A stretch of DNA of 64,000 nt from Rossellomorea aquimaris (GTDB lineage: Bacteria > Bacillota > Bacilli > Bacillales > Bacillaceae_B). The stretch spans positions 124,001 through 188,000 of the forward strand of contig NZ_JXZC01000005.1 of NCBI RefSeq assembly GCF_000935355.1. The letters run 5' to 3'. Below the pieces are notes generated by a model that worked only from the letters and a program-made list of their open reading frames with translations, was not told the DNA's origin and did not search any database. Below, piece by piece: positions 1-9,731 of the stretch (position 1 is the first letter of the stretch; every line of letters starts with the position of its first letter). A program made the position numbers and the translations under genes.

Positions 1-797
1 GTCGCAGACAGGTTACCATTACGAATGCTAGTCATCGCATCTTCATTTCCATCAAATCCAACGACTAAAACGTCACGACCAGAACTCTGGATCGCCTGCA
101 GTGCACCCAACGCCATTTCATCGTTATGAGCGAACACCGCTTTGATATCTGGATTCCCCTGAATCAGGTTTTCCATCGTATTTAATCCTTCGGTACGATC
201 AAAGTTCGCCGTCTGTTTGGCTACTACATCGAGCTTTTCATCCGCGATGTTATGGAACCCGGCTCCCCGCTCACGGGTGGCGGATGCTCCAGGGACACCT
301 TCCAGTTCTGCAACCTTTGCTCCTTCACCAAGCTGCTCAACGAGGTATTCTCCGGCCATTTCTCCTCCCTTTTCGTTATCGGAGCTGACGAGTGTGGCGA
401 CGTCTCCTTTTTCCGCTGAACGGTCAAGGGTGACGACGGGAATGCCCAGGCTGTTGGCCGACTGGACGGCAGTAGAGATGGCCGCTGAGTCCGTCGGGTT
501 GATGAGTAAGACGTTGACACCCTGCTGGATAAGGTCTTCTACGTCATTGATCTGTTTTGCAGCATCATTCTGGGCATCAACGACGACGACTTCCATGCCT
601 TGTTTCTTCGCTTCGTCTTCTACCCCGTTTTTCATGGAGACGAAGAATGGGTTATTAAGTGTTGAAACGGATAGTCCGATTTTAATGTCTTCCGGGTTTG
701 AGCTTTTATTTGGCTTGGCCCATTCCGGCGGCTGCAGGGAGCAGGCGCCGAGGAATAGGAGTGACAAACTGATTAGTAGTAACCATGCTTTTTTCAT
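1..797 (-). CDS. rbsB: Ribose ABC transporter substrate-binding lipoprotein RbsB (3' end cut by window)
   Basis: This is the extracellular ribose receptor that delivers sugar to RbsAC. The minus strand reads from an ATG at 797 as a lipoprotein signal (MKKAW, hydrophobic core, LGACS lipobox near residue 19). A periplasmic-binding-protein type 1 fold follows: IGLSVSTLNNPFF, then ASATRERG, then DGNEDA near the left edge. About 265 codons are visible and the C-terminus is missing because the window ends. An AGGAGG-like site precedes the start, 10 nt after rbsC. It is the last visible gene of rbsRKDACB and its identity is well supported by context. Confidence 0.93.
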   Translation of the reverse strand, partial: MKKAWLLLISLSLLFLGACSLQPPEWAKPNKSSNPEDIKIGLSVSTLNNPFFVSMKNGVEDEAKKQGMEVVVVDAQNDAAKQINDVEDLIQQGVNVLLINPTDSAAISTAVQSANSLGIPVVTLDRSAEKGDVATLVSSDNEKGGEMAGEYLVEQLGEGAKVAELEGVPGASATRERGAGFHNIADEKLDVVAKQTANFDRTEGLNTMENLIQGNPDIKAVFAHNDEMALGALQAIQSSGRDVLVVGFDGNEDAMTSIRNGNLSA

Positions 798-807
798 AGT
801 ATCCCTC

Positions 808-1761
808 CTACGCTGCTTTCTTTCGGTCGATGAGAACCGCGATGATGATGACGACACCCTTTACGACCATTTGGAAGAAGGATGAGACGCCGAGCAGGTT
901 CAGACCGTTGTTTAACGTTCCGATGATGAGTGCACCGATCAGTGTTCCGACGATCAGTCCGCGTCCGCCTGACAGGCTTGTCCCGCCAAGGACGACGGCG
1001 GCGATGGCATCTAGTTCATAGGATGTACCGGCAGTCGGCTGGGCTGAATTCAGGCGTGACGTCAGAATTGCTCCTGCGAGTGCTGCCAGTAAGCCGGTCA
1101 GGGAGTAGATCATCACTTTGATGCGTGGTACTTTGATTCCTGAGATAAGTGCTGCTTTTTCATTTCCACCGATGGCATACGTTTTTCGGCCGAACGGGGT
1201 TTTATGCAGGATCACCCAAAGGATCGCAAACGTCAGGATCATCGTGACGGCAGGTACCGGGATTCCAAGGAAGTATCCTCTTCCGAACAGTTGGAATGCA
1301 TAGCTGTCACCGAGTCCCGTGATTGGATTTCCGTCTGTGTATACAAGCGTTAAACCACGGAACATCGTCATTGTTGCAAGTGTTGCGATGAATGGTGCCA
1401 TTTTTCCTTTTGTGATCAATAATCCGTTGACCATTCCCATCACGGCTCCGAGGATACAGCCGATCAAGATCGCAAGGATCGGGTCGATTCCCGATACCAT
1501 CATCCCTGCCATGAGGGCACTGGATAAGGCGAGGATCGAGCCGACGGATAAGTCAATTCCCCCGGTCAAAATGACGAAGGTCATCCCGTAGGCAATCAGG
1601 GCGTTGATCGCAACCTGTCGTAATAGATTCAATAAGTTCAAGGGTTCTAGAAAACTAGGGTTGATGATGGATACGGTCGCAATCAGCACAAACAGTCCGA
1701 GGAGTGGACCGAGCTTTTGCATCAGATTGCCGACGTGATTCGTTTTGAGTGCGTTATTCAT
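808..1761 (-). CDS. rbsC: Ribose ABC transporter permease RbsC
   Basis: This is the membrane channel subunit of the ribose importer. At 317 residues it has the usual RbsC length, with about eight to ten hydrophobic segments. It carries the family signature GGIDLSVGS near residue 67 and the [10 protein letters not shown] motif near residue 258 found in BPD_transp_2 permeases. The ATG at 1761 follows an AGGAGGTC site located inside the end of rbsA, and the two genes overlap by 8 nt, which suggests translational coupling. RbsB follows 10 nt downstream. Confidence 0.95.
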   Translation of the reverse strand: MNNALKTNHVGNLMQKLGPLLGLFVLIATVSIINPSFLEPLNLLNLLRQVAINALIAYGMTFVILTGGIDLSVGSILALSSALMAGMMVSGIDPILAILIGCILGAVMGMVNGLLITKGKMAPFIATLATMTMFRGLTLVYTDGNPITGLGDSYAFQLFGRGYFLGIPVPAVTMILTFAILWVILHKTPFGRKTYAIGGNEKAALISGIKVPRIKVMIYSLTGLLAALAGAILTSRLNSAQPTAGTSYELDAIAAVVLGGTSLSGGRGLIVGTLIGALIIGTLNNGLNLLGVSSFFQMVVKGVVIIIAVLIDRKKAA

Positions 1762-3244
1762 GTGCGTGACCTCCTGTCGCCAATGTCATGATTTTTTCCT
1801 GTGTTGCGTCTTCCTTTGATAGCTCTCCTGCGATGGTCCCTTCATGGACGACGAGGATGCGGTCGCTCATTCCTAGTACTTCCGGCAGCTCGGATGATAC
1901 CATCACGATCGCGACGCCCCGGTCGGTGAGCTCGTTCATCAGTTGATAGATCTCCCGTTTCGCCCCGACATCGACTCCCCTTGTTGGTTCGTCGAGGATG
2001 AGCACCTTCGGACCGATCCCGATCCATTTGGCGATGACTACCTTCTGCTGGTTCCCACCCGAAAGGTTCTTTGCGTGAGTCCGGGCTGATTCAGTTTTAA
2101 TCGTCAGCCGTTTGATGAGCATTTCCACAAAGTCCTGTTCGCTTTTATCGTTGATCAAGCCTTTCTTTGTGAAGCTGTAGAGGCTTGGAAGAGCGATATT
2201 ATCCTTCAGGGAAAAGTCGAGGACGAGTCCTTCATCCTTCCGATCCTCGGTGATGAATCCAAGACCGAGCTTTACTGCTTGATCTGGTGTTTTAATGGTG
2301 ACCGGTTTCCCGTTCACGAGGATTTCGCCTTCATATCGTCCGTCGAGTCCGAAGATGGTGCGCATGATTTCCGTCCGTCCTGCCCCCATCAATCCTGACA
2401 TGCCGACAATTTCGCCTGAACGTACTTCAAAGCTCACTTTTTCAAAAAGTCCCTTCTTCGTCAGGTTCCTGACTTCAAGCATCGTTTCGCCTGGCTTTGG
2501 TTGGCGTTTTGGAAAGCGGTCTGTTAATTCACGTCCGACCATTTTCTTCACGACTTCATCGAAGTTGGTTTCTGGGATCGGCGTCGTATCCACCGTGCGT
2601 CCGTCCCGCATGACCGTGATGGTGTCACAAATCGTGAAGATCTCTTCCATCCGGTGGGAGATGTATACAATCGACACGCCGGCTTTCTTTAGGGAACGGA
2701 TGACGGTGAAGAGCGTCTCGATTTCCCGGTCCGTCAAGGCCGCAGTCGGCTCGTCCATGATGATGACTTTTGCATCCGTCATGAGGGCTTTGGCGATTTC
2801 GATCATTTGCTGCTGACCGACGGAGCACTGTCCTGCTTCTTTTGTGATGGGGATGGAAATGTTCAGCTTTTCAAACTGCTCATTCGCAATCGCTTTCATT
2901 TTTCTCGTATTGATGAGACCGAATTGTGTAACCGGTTCCTTATTGATGAAAAGATTCTCAAGGACGGTCATCTCCGGCCAGACGTTCAGCTCCTGATGGA
3001 TGAAGGCAACGCCGAATTCCTCGGCCTGCTTCGGATTATCGAACGTCATGTCCTTCCCGTCGATGGTGATCGTTCCCTGATCTTTCTTGTGAAGACCCGT
3101 CAGGATGTTCATCAGGGTCGACTTTCCGGCACCGTTTTCCCCCATCAGGGCATGGACCTCACCGTGCTGGATCTCGATGTCCACGCCTTCAAGGACCTGG
3201 TTCGTCCCAAATGCTTTATGGATATTCTTCATGCTGATCTGCAT
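1754..3244 (-). CDS. rbsA: Ribose ABC transporter ATPase RbsA (two fused nucleotide-binding domains)
   Basis: This is the energy-coupling subunit of ribose import, 496 residues, made of two tandem ABC domains as in all RbsA/MglA proteins. The N-terminal half has a canonical Walker A (GENGAGKST near residue 37), a signature-like CSVGQQQM and Walker B VIIMDEP. In the C-terminal half the P-loop is degenerate (GLMGAGRTE), while LSGGNQQKV and VLILDEP are intact, as is typical. It overlaps rbsC by 8 nt and lies 18 nt after rbsD. Confidence 0.95.
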   Translation of the reverse strand: MQISMKNIHKAFGTNQVLEGVDIEIQHGEVHALMGENGAGKSTLMNILTGLHKKDQGTITIDGKDMTFDNPKQAEEFGVAFIHQELNVWPEMTVLENLFINKEPVTQFGLINTRKMKAIANEQFEKLNISIPITKEAGQCSVGQQQMIEIAKALMTDAKVIIMDEPTAALTDREIETLFTVIRSLKKAGVSIVYISHRMEEIFTICDTITVMRDGRTVDTTPIPETNFDEVVKKMVGRELTDRFPKRQPKPGETMLEVRNLTKKGLFEKVSFEVRSGEIVGMSGLMGAGRTEIMRTIFGLDGRYEGEILVNGKPVTIKTPDQAVKLGLGFITEDRKDEGLVLDFSLKDNIALPSLYSFTKKGLINDKSEQDFVEMLIKRLTIKTESARTHAKNLSGGNQQKVVIAKWIGIGPKVLILDEPTRGVDVGAKREIYQLMNELTDRGVAIVMVSSELPEVLGMSDRILVVHEGTIAGELSKEDATQEKIMTLATGGHAHE

Positions 3245-3262
3245 GCTACTACCCCCTTTGTT

Positions 3263-3649
3263 TTAAAAAATGACTCCCGCGTGAAGGATACAATTCGCGT
3301 ACGGTGTGACTTCCCCCGTCCGGATGACGGCCTTCGCCTTATGGGTTTCTTTCTTGAACTCTTCATGGGATACATACTGGATCCCGTCAAACCATGAGGT
3401 CATCTGTTTATGGACCCCTGTATTCGTTTCCACTTCTTCTGCAAGCGTTACGGTTTCGACGACCATTTCTTCCTTTAACAGTTGGACCACGTCAAGGAAG
3501 GATGGCTCTCCTGGTTTCAATGCCAGGTCGATTTTCACGACGTCTGACGGAATTGGGAGACCGGCATCGGCCACGACTATCGTATCAGTGTGGCCGAGGT
3601 CGGCTAATACTTTTGCTATGTGACTGTTCAAGATGCCATGTCGTTTCAT
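3263..3649 (-). CDS. rbsD: D-ribose pyranase RbsD
   Basis: RbsD interconverts beta-pyranose and furanose forms of D-ribose so that RbsK receives its substrate. It is 128 residues, a normal length. Visible family features are the N-terminal [16 protein letters not shown] segment with a catalytic-type His near position 20, the GHTD segment, and the C-terminal [10 protein letters not shown]. Its start overlaps the rbsK stop by 4 nt (ATGA), so the two are translationally coupled. It belongs to the minus-strand ribose operon. Confidence 0.95.
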   Translation of the reverse strand: MKRHGILNSHIAKVLADLGHTDTIVVADAGLPIPSDVVKIDLALKPGEPSFLDVVQLLKEEMVVETVTLAEEVETNTGVHKQMTSWFDGIQYVSHEEFKKETHKAKAVIRTGEVTPYANCILHAGVIF

Positions 3650-4536
3650 TCTGCCAGCTTCCTTTCCACTTCGTCTCTTGTCGGCATTCCGCCCTGTGCC
3701 CCGAATCCGGTCACGGAAAGGGATGCGGCACGGTTTGCGAATCTGAGGCTTTCTTCCATTGTTTGTCCTTCAGCAACGGCTGTTCCGAATGCGGCATTGA
3801 AAGTATCGCCTGCCCCTGTCGTATCGACGACCTCGACTTTGAAGGAAGGAACGAGGATTTCCTTTGTGCCGCTATGGTAGCGGACTCCGGCTGCTCCTTC
3901 GGTGATGATGACTTTGTCAGGATATTGTTTCAGCGCTTCTGACGGTTTCATTCCATTAAAGAGCACATCTGCTTCATGTTCATTTGGTGTCAGGTAGCTG
4001 GCACCAATGATGACTTTCTCTGAGATCTTCCGTGCCGGTGCCGGGTTAAGTAGCAGTGGTACCTCAATTTTGTTGCACAGGTGTGCCACGTACTCGACCG
4101 TTTCCTCCGGGATTTCCTGCTGGATCATGATGAGATCACATGTTTTGAGGAAATCGGCTGTTTTCTCGACGTACTCTGGTGTCACAAGATCATTGGCCCC
4201 TTTTACGACGACAATGCTGTTGTCCCCTTCAGCGAGAATGATATGAGCGGTTCCGGATTTCTGACCTGTAACCGGTTCCACATAGTCGGTATGAACACCG
4301 TTGCTCTTAAAGTTTTCCAAAATCTCTTTGCCGTATGGATCATCGCCTACGCATCCGATCATGTACACGTCAGCTCCAAGCCTTGCTGCGGCAACGGCCT
4401 GGTTGGCTCCTTTTCCTCCGGGTACGGTGTCAAAGCTGTCGCCCAGTACCGTTTCCCCTGCACCGGGGCGTTTCGCTGATGTGACCACCAAATCCATGGA
4501 TGAACTGCCAATCACGGCAATTTTCGCTTTTTTCAT
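3646..4536 (-). CDS. rbsK: Ribokinase RbsK
   Basis: Ribokinase phosphorylates D-ribose to ribose-5-phosphate in the cytoplasm. The 296-residue protein is of the PfkB family. The N-terminal sugar-binding segment [16 protein letters not shown] lies near residue 40, and the C-terminal [13 protein letters not shown] anion hole contains the catalytic Asp near residue 247. It lies 6 nt after rbsR and overlaps rbsD by 4 nt. Nothing unusual was seen. Confidence 0.95.
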   Translation of the reverse strand: MKKAKIAVIGSSSMDLVVTSAKRPGAGETVLGDSFDTVPGGKGANQAVAAARLGADVYMIGCVGDDPYGKEILENFKSNGVHTDYVEPVTGQKSGTAHIILAEGDNSIVVVKGANDLVTPEYVEKTADFLKTCDLIMIQQEIPEETVEYVAHLCNKIEVPLLLNPAPARKISEKVIIGASYLTPNEHEADVLFNGMKPSEALKQYPDKVIITEGAAGVRYHSGTKEILVPSFKVEVVDTTGAGDTFNAAFGTAVAEGQTMEESLRFANRAASLSVTGFGAQGGMPTRDEVERKLAE

Positions 4537-4542
4537 CTTCCT

Positions 4543-5523
4543 TCATCCCTTTCGTGTTGTGTTTCGCTGTATGAGTTCAACCGGAAGCTGAACGGTTGTA
4601 TCGATGTCTTTTTCTTTTTTTATCAGTTTAATCAAAAGTGCCGCGGCCTGCCTGCCCATTTCGTAAGCCGGCTGCCTGATCGTGGAGAGCGCCGGATAGG
4701 AAAGGCTGCTCTGGGGGATGTCATCGTAGCCAATGATCTGGACGTCTTCCGGAATCTTTTTCCCAAGCCTCAAGGCCTCATGGAGAATCGCGATCCCGAC
4801 GATATCATTGCTCGCGATGACCCCATCCGTATCAGGATAGGTGGCGAACAGTTCTTCTGCCCAGCCCTTTGCGTCTTCAAAGGAGAACGAGGTCGTGGAC
4901 ATCACGGTGAAATCGACGTCCGTCCCGCTTAGGTACTCGACGGCTCCACGGAATCGGTCCTGTGCCGGCTTGACGTGGGCCGGTCCCTTCATGACGGTGA
5001 TCCGCTTCGCTCCTTTTTCCACTAAGGTCTTAGCCGCCAGGCGTCCTCCTTTGCGTCCGTCCGCATACACTGCCGGATAGTTGTCCGTGGTCCGGTCAAG
5101 GAGAACGAGTGGGAGATTCAATTCACTATACAGCTGGTCATGCTCCACATGATTGGTCGCAGAAATCATGCCGACGACATTGTTCTGAACAAAGGTCTGG
5201 ATATAATCCAGCTCTTTCTGGATGTTCTCGTCGCTGTTTCCAAGGAGGAGCCTGAATCCGGCCTCACTCACTTCATCCTCGACCCCTCTCGCCAGCTGCG
5301 GGAAGTATGGGTTCGTGATATCGGGAAGCAGCAGTCCGATCAGTCTCGACTCCCGTTTATATAGAGAGCGGGCAACCTCGTTCGGGCTGTAATTCAGCTT
5401 CTCGATCGCCACCATCACTTTCTTCCTCGTCTCGGCTCCTACATAGCCGTTATCATTGAGCACCCGGGAGACCGTCGCCACTGACACCCCCGCTTCACTC
5501 GCCACATCCTTGATTGTTGCCAC
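4543..5523 (-). CDS. rbsR: LacI-family ribose operon repressor RbsR
   Basis: RbsR represses the rbs operon and is released by a ribose-derived ligand. A LacI HTH opens the protein (ATIKDVASEAGVSVATVSRVL), followed by the hinge helix (SPNEVARSL) and a type-1 periplasmic-binding core with IGLLLPDITNPYF. I place the start at the GTG at 5523, which has AGGAAG about 8 nt upstream; an in-frame GTG at 5532 would add three residues. It is the first gene of its own operon. Its likely operator, an 18-bp palindrome, lies 34 nt upstream. Confidence 0.93.
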   Translation of the reverse strand: MATIKDVASEAGVSVATVSRVLNDNGYVGAETRKKVMVAIEKLNYSPNEVARSLYKRESRLIGLLLPDITNPYFPQLARGVEDEVSEAGFRLLLGNSDENIQKELDYIQTFVQNNVVGMISATNHVEHDQLYSELNLPLVLLDRTTDNYPAVYADGRKGGRLAAKTLVEKGAKRITVMKGPAHVKPAQDRFRGAVEYLSGTDVDFTVMSTTSFSFEDAKGWAEELFATYPDTDGVIASNDIVGIAILHEALRLGKKIPEDVQIIGYDDIPQSSLSYPALSTIRQPAYEMGRQAAALLIKLIKKEKDIDTTVQLPVELIQRNTTRKG

Positions 5524-5556
5524 GTGCGTCACTTCCTGTTCGTTTGGTTGGTTATT

Positions 5557-5574
5557 TGTGTAACCGGTTACACA
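5557..5574. promoter_or_regulatory. RbsR operator palindrome
   Basis: TGTGTAACCGGTTACACA is a perfect 18-bp palindrome with the central CG dyad typical of LacI-family operators. It lies 34 nt upstream of the rbsR start, where a bound repressor would block the rbs promoter. Assignment to RbsR is inferred from position. Confidence 0.8.
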
Positions 5575-5589
5575 TAAGGTAACATAAAT

Positions 5590-5604
5590 TTGTAATCGCT
5601 TGCA
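5590..5604. promoter_or_regulatory. CcpA catabolite-responsive element (cre)
   Basis: TTGTAATCGCTTGCA fits the Bacillus cre consensus WTGNAANCGNWNNCW at every fixed position. It is 15 bp upstream of the RbsR palindrome, so the ribose operon is probably under glucose repression as well as RbsR control. Confidence 0.7.
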
Positions 5605-5639
5605 ACCTTTAATTTTTCACCACTGTTTGTTTGAGGATT

Positions 5640-5790
5640 CACAAGCAGTTAAAATTTCCCCGGTAGTGATCGGGTCATCCCTGTAAGGTTTGTCAGGTTG
5701 TATTCTTTCCCGTGTTTAAGTTCAATATTTACTCCCATCCAAAACTAAGTTAAATTGAATTTACTATTGTAAAAGGAATGATCCCTTTCT
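5640..5790 (-). pseudogene. Decayed fragment of a DUF5661-type gene
   Basis: Read on the minus strand this stretch encodes FNLT*FWMGVNIELKHGKEY followed by a frameshifted tail. It matches the middle of the intact protein at 11834-12136 (FNLTEFWMGVNTELEHGKKY). The Glu codon has become TAG at 5745-5747 and the frame is lost near 5680. Nucleotide identity to the intact gene is high by eye over about 130 bp, and no start or C-terminus remains. Both copies have the same orientation and bracket the polyol PTS island. Confidence 0.8.
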
Positions 5791-5855
5791 TACTTTAATA
5801 ATGAGCGACCTCTCTTTTGTTCATCGGTTAACTTCATTTTACGTCAAAACAAAAA

Positions 5856-5873
5856 AGCACCCCGAAGGATGCT
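5856..5873 (-). terminator. Rho-independent terminator of the polyol PTS operon
   Basis: AGCACCCCGAAGGATGCT folds into a short GC-rich hairpin and is followed on the minus strand by a T run. It sits about 80 nt past the EIICB stop codon at 5950. Confidence 0.7.
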
Positions 5874-5949
5874 CATTCGCTTTATTCTACTTTTTTTCAA
5901 CTCTCCAGTGCCTGATAGCTTAATGTAATACCCTATTACGTCGCTACCC

Positions 5950-7389
5950 TTATTGCTCCTTTAAGTCAACTAACAACTTTTCAAGTTTAGGATCACCGAT
6001 ATAATTCTCAATCGTAATAATCTCATGGTTTTCAAACGAAAGTCTCGTTCTATCATACAGATTTTTATGGACGACAATGATGTCTGAATCTTTTGGGACA
6101 TCTTCAATTCTATAGTGTTTTACTTCGATGCCGTCAATGTTCTGTTTTTCAAGCTTTCTTCTAAAGGTTGTGGCGCCCATTGCACTGCTTCCAGCGCCGG
6201 CATCACAAGCAAATGAAATTTTATTGATGCTTTTGCTGGCTGCTTCCTCTGGAGCTTTAGTTAAAATTTGTTTTCCTTCATTCTTCATCGTTTTAGACTT
6301 TTCAATAGACTCTGTTAAGGCAGCTTCATCGTCATCTTTTCGATCCAACTTCAAGACAAGGGATGTCACAAGAAAGGAAACTGCTGTCGCCACCACTACA
6401 CCTAGAATAATCCCCAAGAAGTTCCCTTTAGGCGTTAATGCTAAGTATGCGAAAATTGAACCTGGACTTGGACCGGCTACAAGACCGGAACCGAAAAGTT
6501 GGAAAGTAGCAACACCTGACATCCCCCCGGCAATCATACCCAGGATTGTAAGTGGTTTCATTAGTACGTATGGAAAGTATAGTTCATGGATTCCGCCAAA
6601 GAAGTGGATGATAATGGCACCGGGTGCAGTCCTTCTGGAAATTTTGTTCCCGAATACAGTAAAAGCTAATAGCAAGCCAAGACCTGGTCCAGGGTTGGAT
6701 GCTACAGTAAAGTAAATGGATTTACCCGCTTCAAGTGTTTCCTGCATACCAAGTGGATAATAGATCCCTTGGTCAATCACATTATTTAAAAACAGAACTT
6801 TCGCTGGTTCATTTATAAGGGACAGCAACGGTAAGAAACCGGTTCCAACTAATGCTTCAATCGCAGCAGTAACCATTTCGTTAGCCGCTTCGATTACCGG
6901 ACCGATAACGGTATAAGAAAGGAGTAATAAAAAGAAGCCTAAAATACCAATTGAGAAGTTGTTGATCACCATTTCAAATCCAGCAGGTATTTTATTTTCC
7001 AGCAGCTTATCAAAACGTTTGATCGCCCAACCACCAATCGGTCCGATGATCATTGCCCCTAAGAACATAGGGATATCAGAACCAATAATTAATCCGATGG
7101 CCCCGATCGAACCCATGACGGCCCCTCTTTGTCCGCCTACCATTCTACCACCGGTATAAGCTAAGAGCAGGGGCAATAAGTACGTAATGGTCGGTCCAAC
7201 CATTTCTGCAAGATATTCATTCGGCAACCAGCCTGTGGGAATAAAAAGCGCTGTCAGTATTCCCCATGCTATAAATGCTCCTATATTAGGCAGCACCATA
7301 TTGGTTAAGAATCCACCCATTGCTTGTATTTTCGCACGAGTTGACGGCTTCGATACAGGAGTCTGTTCCATCACGGTTTGAGTTGACAT
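5950..7389 (-). CDS. PTS mannitol-family transporter EIICB
   Basis: This is a membrane permease and phosphotransfer component for a sugar alcohol. At 479 residues it has the length of the mannitol EIICB of Bacillus. The EIIC part (about residues 15-345) has many membrane segments and GGIHELYFPYVLMKP, a conserved mannitol-EIIC motif. The EIIB part (about residues 385-479) has the phospho-Cys loop FACDAGAGSSAMGA near residue 394. It is the last gene of a five-gene minus-strand operon, 101 nt after EIIA. The substrate is polyol-like; neighbouring genes suggest it may not be mannitol. Confidence 0.88.
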   Translation of the reverse strand: MSTQTVMEQTPVSKPSTRAKIQAMGGFLTNMVLPNIGAFIAWGILTALFIPTGWLPNEYLAEMVGPTITYLLPLLLAYTGGRMVGGQRGAVMGSIGAIGLIIGSDIPMFLGAMIIGPIGGWAIKRFDKLLENKIPAGFEMVINNFSIGILGFFLLLLSYTVIGPVIEAANEMVTAAIEALVGTGFLPLLSLINEPAKVLFLNNVIDQGIYYPLGMQETLEAGKSIYFTVASNPGPGLGLLLAFTVFGNKISRRTAPGAIIIHFFGGIHELYFPYVLMKPLTILGMIAGGMSGVATFQLFGSGLVAGPSPGSIFAYLALTPKGNFLGIILGVVVATAVSFLVTSLVLKLDRKDDDEAALTESIEKSKTMKNEGKQILTKAPEEAASKSINKISFACDAGAGSSAMGATTFRRKLEKQNIDGIEVKHYRIEDVPKDSDIIVVHKNLYDRTRLSFENHEIITIENYIGDPKLEKLLVDLKEQ

Positions 7390-7490
7390 ACAATTTCCAC
7401 CCTTTCCATTTAGATGTCATAAAATTGCATTATAGATCAAAGAATAAACTTCACCTTAGCGTAGGGGATTCATCTTTATCAAGCTATTAA

Positions 7491-7928
7491 TCACTCGACA
7501 CCCCTAATTAGTCTTAGTATTTCATCCTTACTTTCAGCCACCTCTAAACTGTCCTTAACCTCTTCATCAGCTAATACAGTAGATAGGTCTGAAATTAAAT
7601 CAAGATGACCCGTACTGTCAGTTGCGGCTAATACCAATACAACATTGACTTCCTTATTTTCCGGGTAAAGGACTGGTGTATGTAACTTTAATAAGGAAAC
7701 CCCATTCTCGTTCACTCCACCCTTATTTTGAGCATGCGGCATGGCTATTCCAGGTACAATAACGATGTAGGGGCCGAATTCGTGGATATTACTGATCATA
7801 TCCTGTATATAACTTTCATTAATGTTCCCTTGATTCAAAAGGGGCTCTGCAGCTACCCTAACAGACTCCTCCCAAGAGGATACTGAATCCATCAAGTTGA
7901 TTGTGTTTTCTAAATAATGACTGAGCAT
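7491..7928 (-). CDS. PTS EIIA component (fructose/mannitol/ascorbate type)
   Basis: This cytoplasmic phosphocarrier receives phosphate from HPr and passes it to EIIB. It is 145 residues, a single PTS_EIIA type-2 domain. The phosphorylated His lies in VPGIAMPHAQ near residue 62, and the GPYIVIVPGIAMPHA stretch looks more like ascorbate-type (UlaC) EIIA than MtlF. It lies 16 nt after mtlD-like and upstream of EIICB in one operon. Confidence 0.85.
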   Translation of the reverse strand: MLSHYLENTINLMDSVSSWEESVRVAAEPLLNQGNINESYIQDMISNIHEFGPYIVIVPGIAMPHAQNKGGVNENGVSLLKLHTPVLYPENKEVNVVLVLAATDSTGHLDLISDLSTVLADEEVKDSLEVAESKDEILRLIRGVE

Positions 7929-7944
7929 GATCCCAATTCCTTTC

Positions 7945-9132
7945 TTAATCGATTAATACAGAAGATACTTTTTCCCTTTGTTTCTCTTTCAAGTTGTAAT
8001 AGTTATCCCTTAAAATAGATAGAATCCTATCATCCCTTATTCCCGTAAAATGCTCGATTGCCTGTTCTATGCCGTGTTTATGAATGAAATGCTGCATCGT
8101 GACAGATTCCTCGTCTTGAGGATTCTCATAGATAAAACCGGCAGAAACGGCCAAGGTCAGGTGTTTAGATGGTAAGCCCAATTCTACTAGTTCTCGCATT
8201 GGCTTCACTAAACGTTCATTATACCCAAGTTTCCTGATAGGGGATCTTCCTACTCGGAAAATATTATCACTAATATTCTGATTTTTGAATCGAATTATTG
8301 TTTTTTTAATATAATTATTCATTTCTTCTTGTTTGACGTTGTATTTCCTTATGAAGTATTGAGCTGTTTCATTCATTATCGCCCTGACAAACTGCTCTAT
8401 TTCTGGTCTTTTTAGCGTACTTTGGATGGTTGATTCATTGTGAATATATCCCATATACGCAGTTGTTACATGCGCCATGTTAACGACAAATAATTTTCTT
8501 TCAATATAAGGTTTTAGGTCCTCAACATATGTCGCACCTTTAATCATGGGGAGTTTATGGTTGGCCATTTCTTTTTGGTTAATGACCCACTCATACTCAG
8601 GTTCTACTATAGCAATTTGAGCCTGCTCGGATTCCTTTGACAAAGCAAGACGGTCGATTGAAGCGTTTGGAAAGCCAACCAATGTCAGGATTTCATCCAT
8701 CTCTCCTGGCGAAACAAGTTTCTCTATTTCACCTTTCAATGTGGACGATGCATTGACCGCATTTTCATTCGCAATAATGTCCAACTTGTTTTTGTTCTTT
8801 TTTACCCTTCTCAAAAGACCTTCTGAGATGACATCAGCAATCCGGGACAAATTACTGACCCCAACTGAGGTAGTAATGATATCTGCATTTTCGATTCTTT
8901 CCATCACTTCTTCTCTTTGTGTTAAACTATTTAACGCCGAAACAGGAGAAATGGATTCGACTTTACGGGCATCATCCAGAATTTCAACAAGGTATCTATT
9001 ATTATCGTTAAATTGATCAATCGCTTTTTGATTAACATCGACAAAACAAACGTCGTAACCTGTTTTGTTAAGCAGATACCCGATAAATCCCTTTCCTATA
9101 TTTCCGGCCCCAAAATGTAGCGCTTTCATCAT
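7945..9132 (-). CDS. Mannitol-1-phosphate 5-dehydrogenase-like polyol-phosphate dehydrogenase
   Basis: It probably oxidises the PTS-delivered polyol phosphate to a ketose phosphate with NAD. It begins with the mtlD-type Rossmann motif MKALHFGAGNIGKGF. The 395-residue length is a little above the roughly 375-385 I recall for MtlD. The family catalytic segment, usually K-x-F-x-V-N-T-G-H, reads KLFVVNMAHVTTAYMGY here: Lys, Asn and His are kept but the TG is replaced by MA. It lies 38 nt after the isomerase gene. The altered segment and the epimerase and isomerase partners argue for a substrate other than mannitol. Confidence 0.85.
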   Translation of the reverse strand: MMKALHFGAGNIGKGFIGYLLNKTGYDVCFVDVNQKAIDQFNDNNRYLVEILDDARKVESISPVSALNSLTQREEVMERIENADIITTSVGVSNLSRIADVISEGLLRRVKKNKNKLDIIANENAVNASSTLKGEIEKLVSPGEMDEILTLVGFPNASIDRLALSKESEQAQIAIVEPEYEWVINQKEMANHKLPMIKGATYVEDLKPYIERKLFVVNMAHVTTAYMGYIHNESTIQSTLKRPEIEQFVRAIMNETAQYFIRKYNVKQEEMNNYIKKTIIRFKNQNISDNIFRVGRSPIRKLGYNERLVKPMRELVELGLPSKHLTLAVSAGFIYENPQDEESVTMQHFIHKHGIEQAIEHFTGIRDDRILSILRDNYYNLKEKQREKVSSVLID

Positions 9133-9170
9133 TCTCCTCCATTCTGCAAATTACTTCGCACGCCTATAAC

Positions 9171-9731
9171 CTATTCCAGGTTAGCGTGATACTTCCACAG
9201 ACTATGCATCTCTATATTTTGTTCTCGAACCAGCATTAAGGCAATAGAATCACCTAACAATAATAGACTTTGTTCAAATAAACTCGTCATAGGCTGAACA
9301 GAAGGAATTTCATTAGGTAATTGCAATTTTGTACTAACTGGGATCCTTACAAAATGATCCGTAAATTCCTTCATGGAACAGTCAGGATTTGCTCCAATAT
9401 GAGCGACCCTGGCATTGAATTGTTTTGCTTTTTTAGCAATGATCAAAGGGAAAGCAGACTCTCCACTTCCCGAACCCACAATCAGCAAATCATTTTCAGT
9501 AATTGCCGGTTCAGTGATTTGTCCCACGACATATGTGTTGATACCAAGATGCGCCAATCGTTTAGCAACCGCTTCCAAAGAAAGCAGGACTCTGCCAACT
9601 CCCACAAAAAATACTTTTTCTGCTTTTTTAATCTCTGATACTAATTCTGCCACACTTTCACTATTAACCTGACCTAATGTATTGGCTATCTCTTCTGTAA
9701 TTTCATTTTGAACTTGATTATAATTCATCAT
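9171..9731 (-). CDS. 6-phospho-3-hexuloisomerase-like SIS-domain protein
   Basis: The 186-residue SIS-domain sugar-phosphate isomerase resembles HxlB/SgaU, which interconverts 3-hexulose-6-phosphate and fructose-6-phosphate. Visible features are the N-terminal helices, VFFVGVGRVLLSLEAVAKRL (residues about 40-60), a phosphate-binding GSGSGES loop near residue 85, and HIGANPDCSM. The usual RuMP partner, hexulose-6-phosphate synthase, is absent; an epimerase overlaps its start by 4 nt instead. The family call is good. The physiological substrate in this polyol operon is unknown. Confidence 0.8.
   Translation of the reverse strand: MMNYNQVQNEITEEIANTLGQVNSESVAELVSEIKKAEKVFFVGVGRVLLSLEAVAKRLAHLGINTYVVGQITEPAITENDLLIVGSGSGESAFPLIIAKKAKQFNARVAHIGANPDCSMKEFTDHFVRIPVSTKLQLPNEIPSVQPMTSLFEQSLLLLGDSIALMLVREQNIEMHSLWKYHANLE

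Noticed and set aside
217..885. 222-residue plus-strand frame antisense to rbsB
   Set aside because: It is the complement of a clear rbsB gene with codon bias mirroring it, and has no ribosome binding site.
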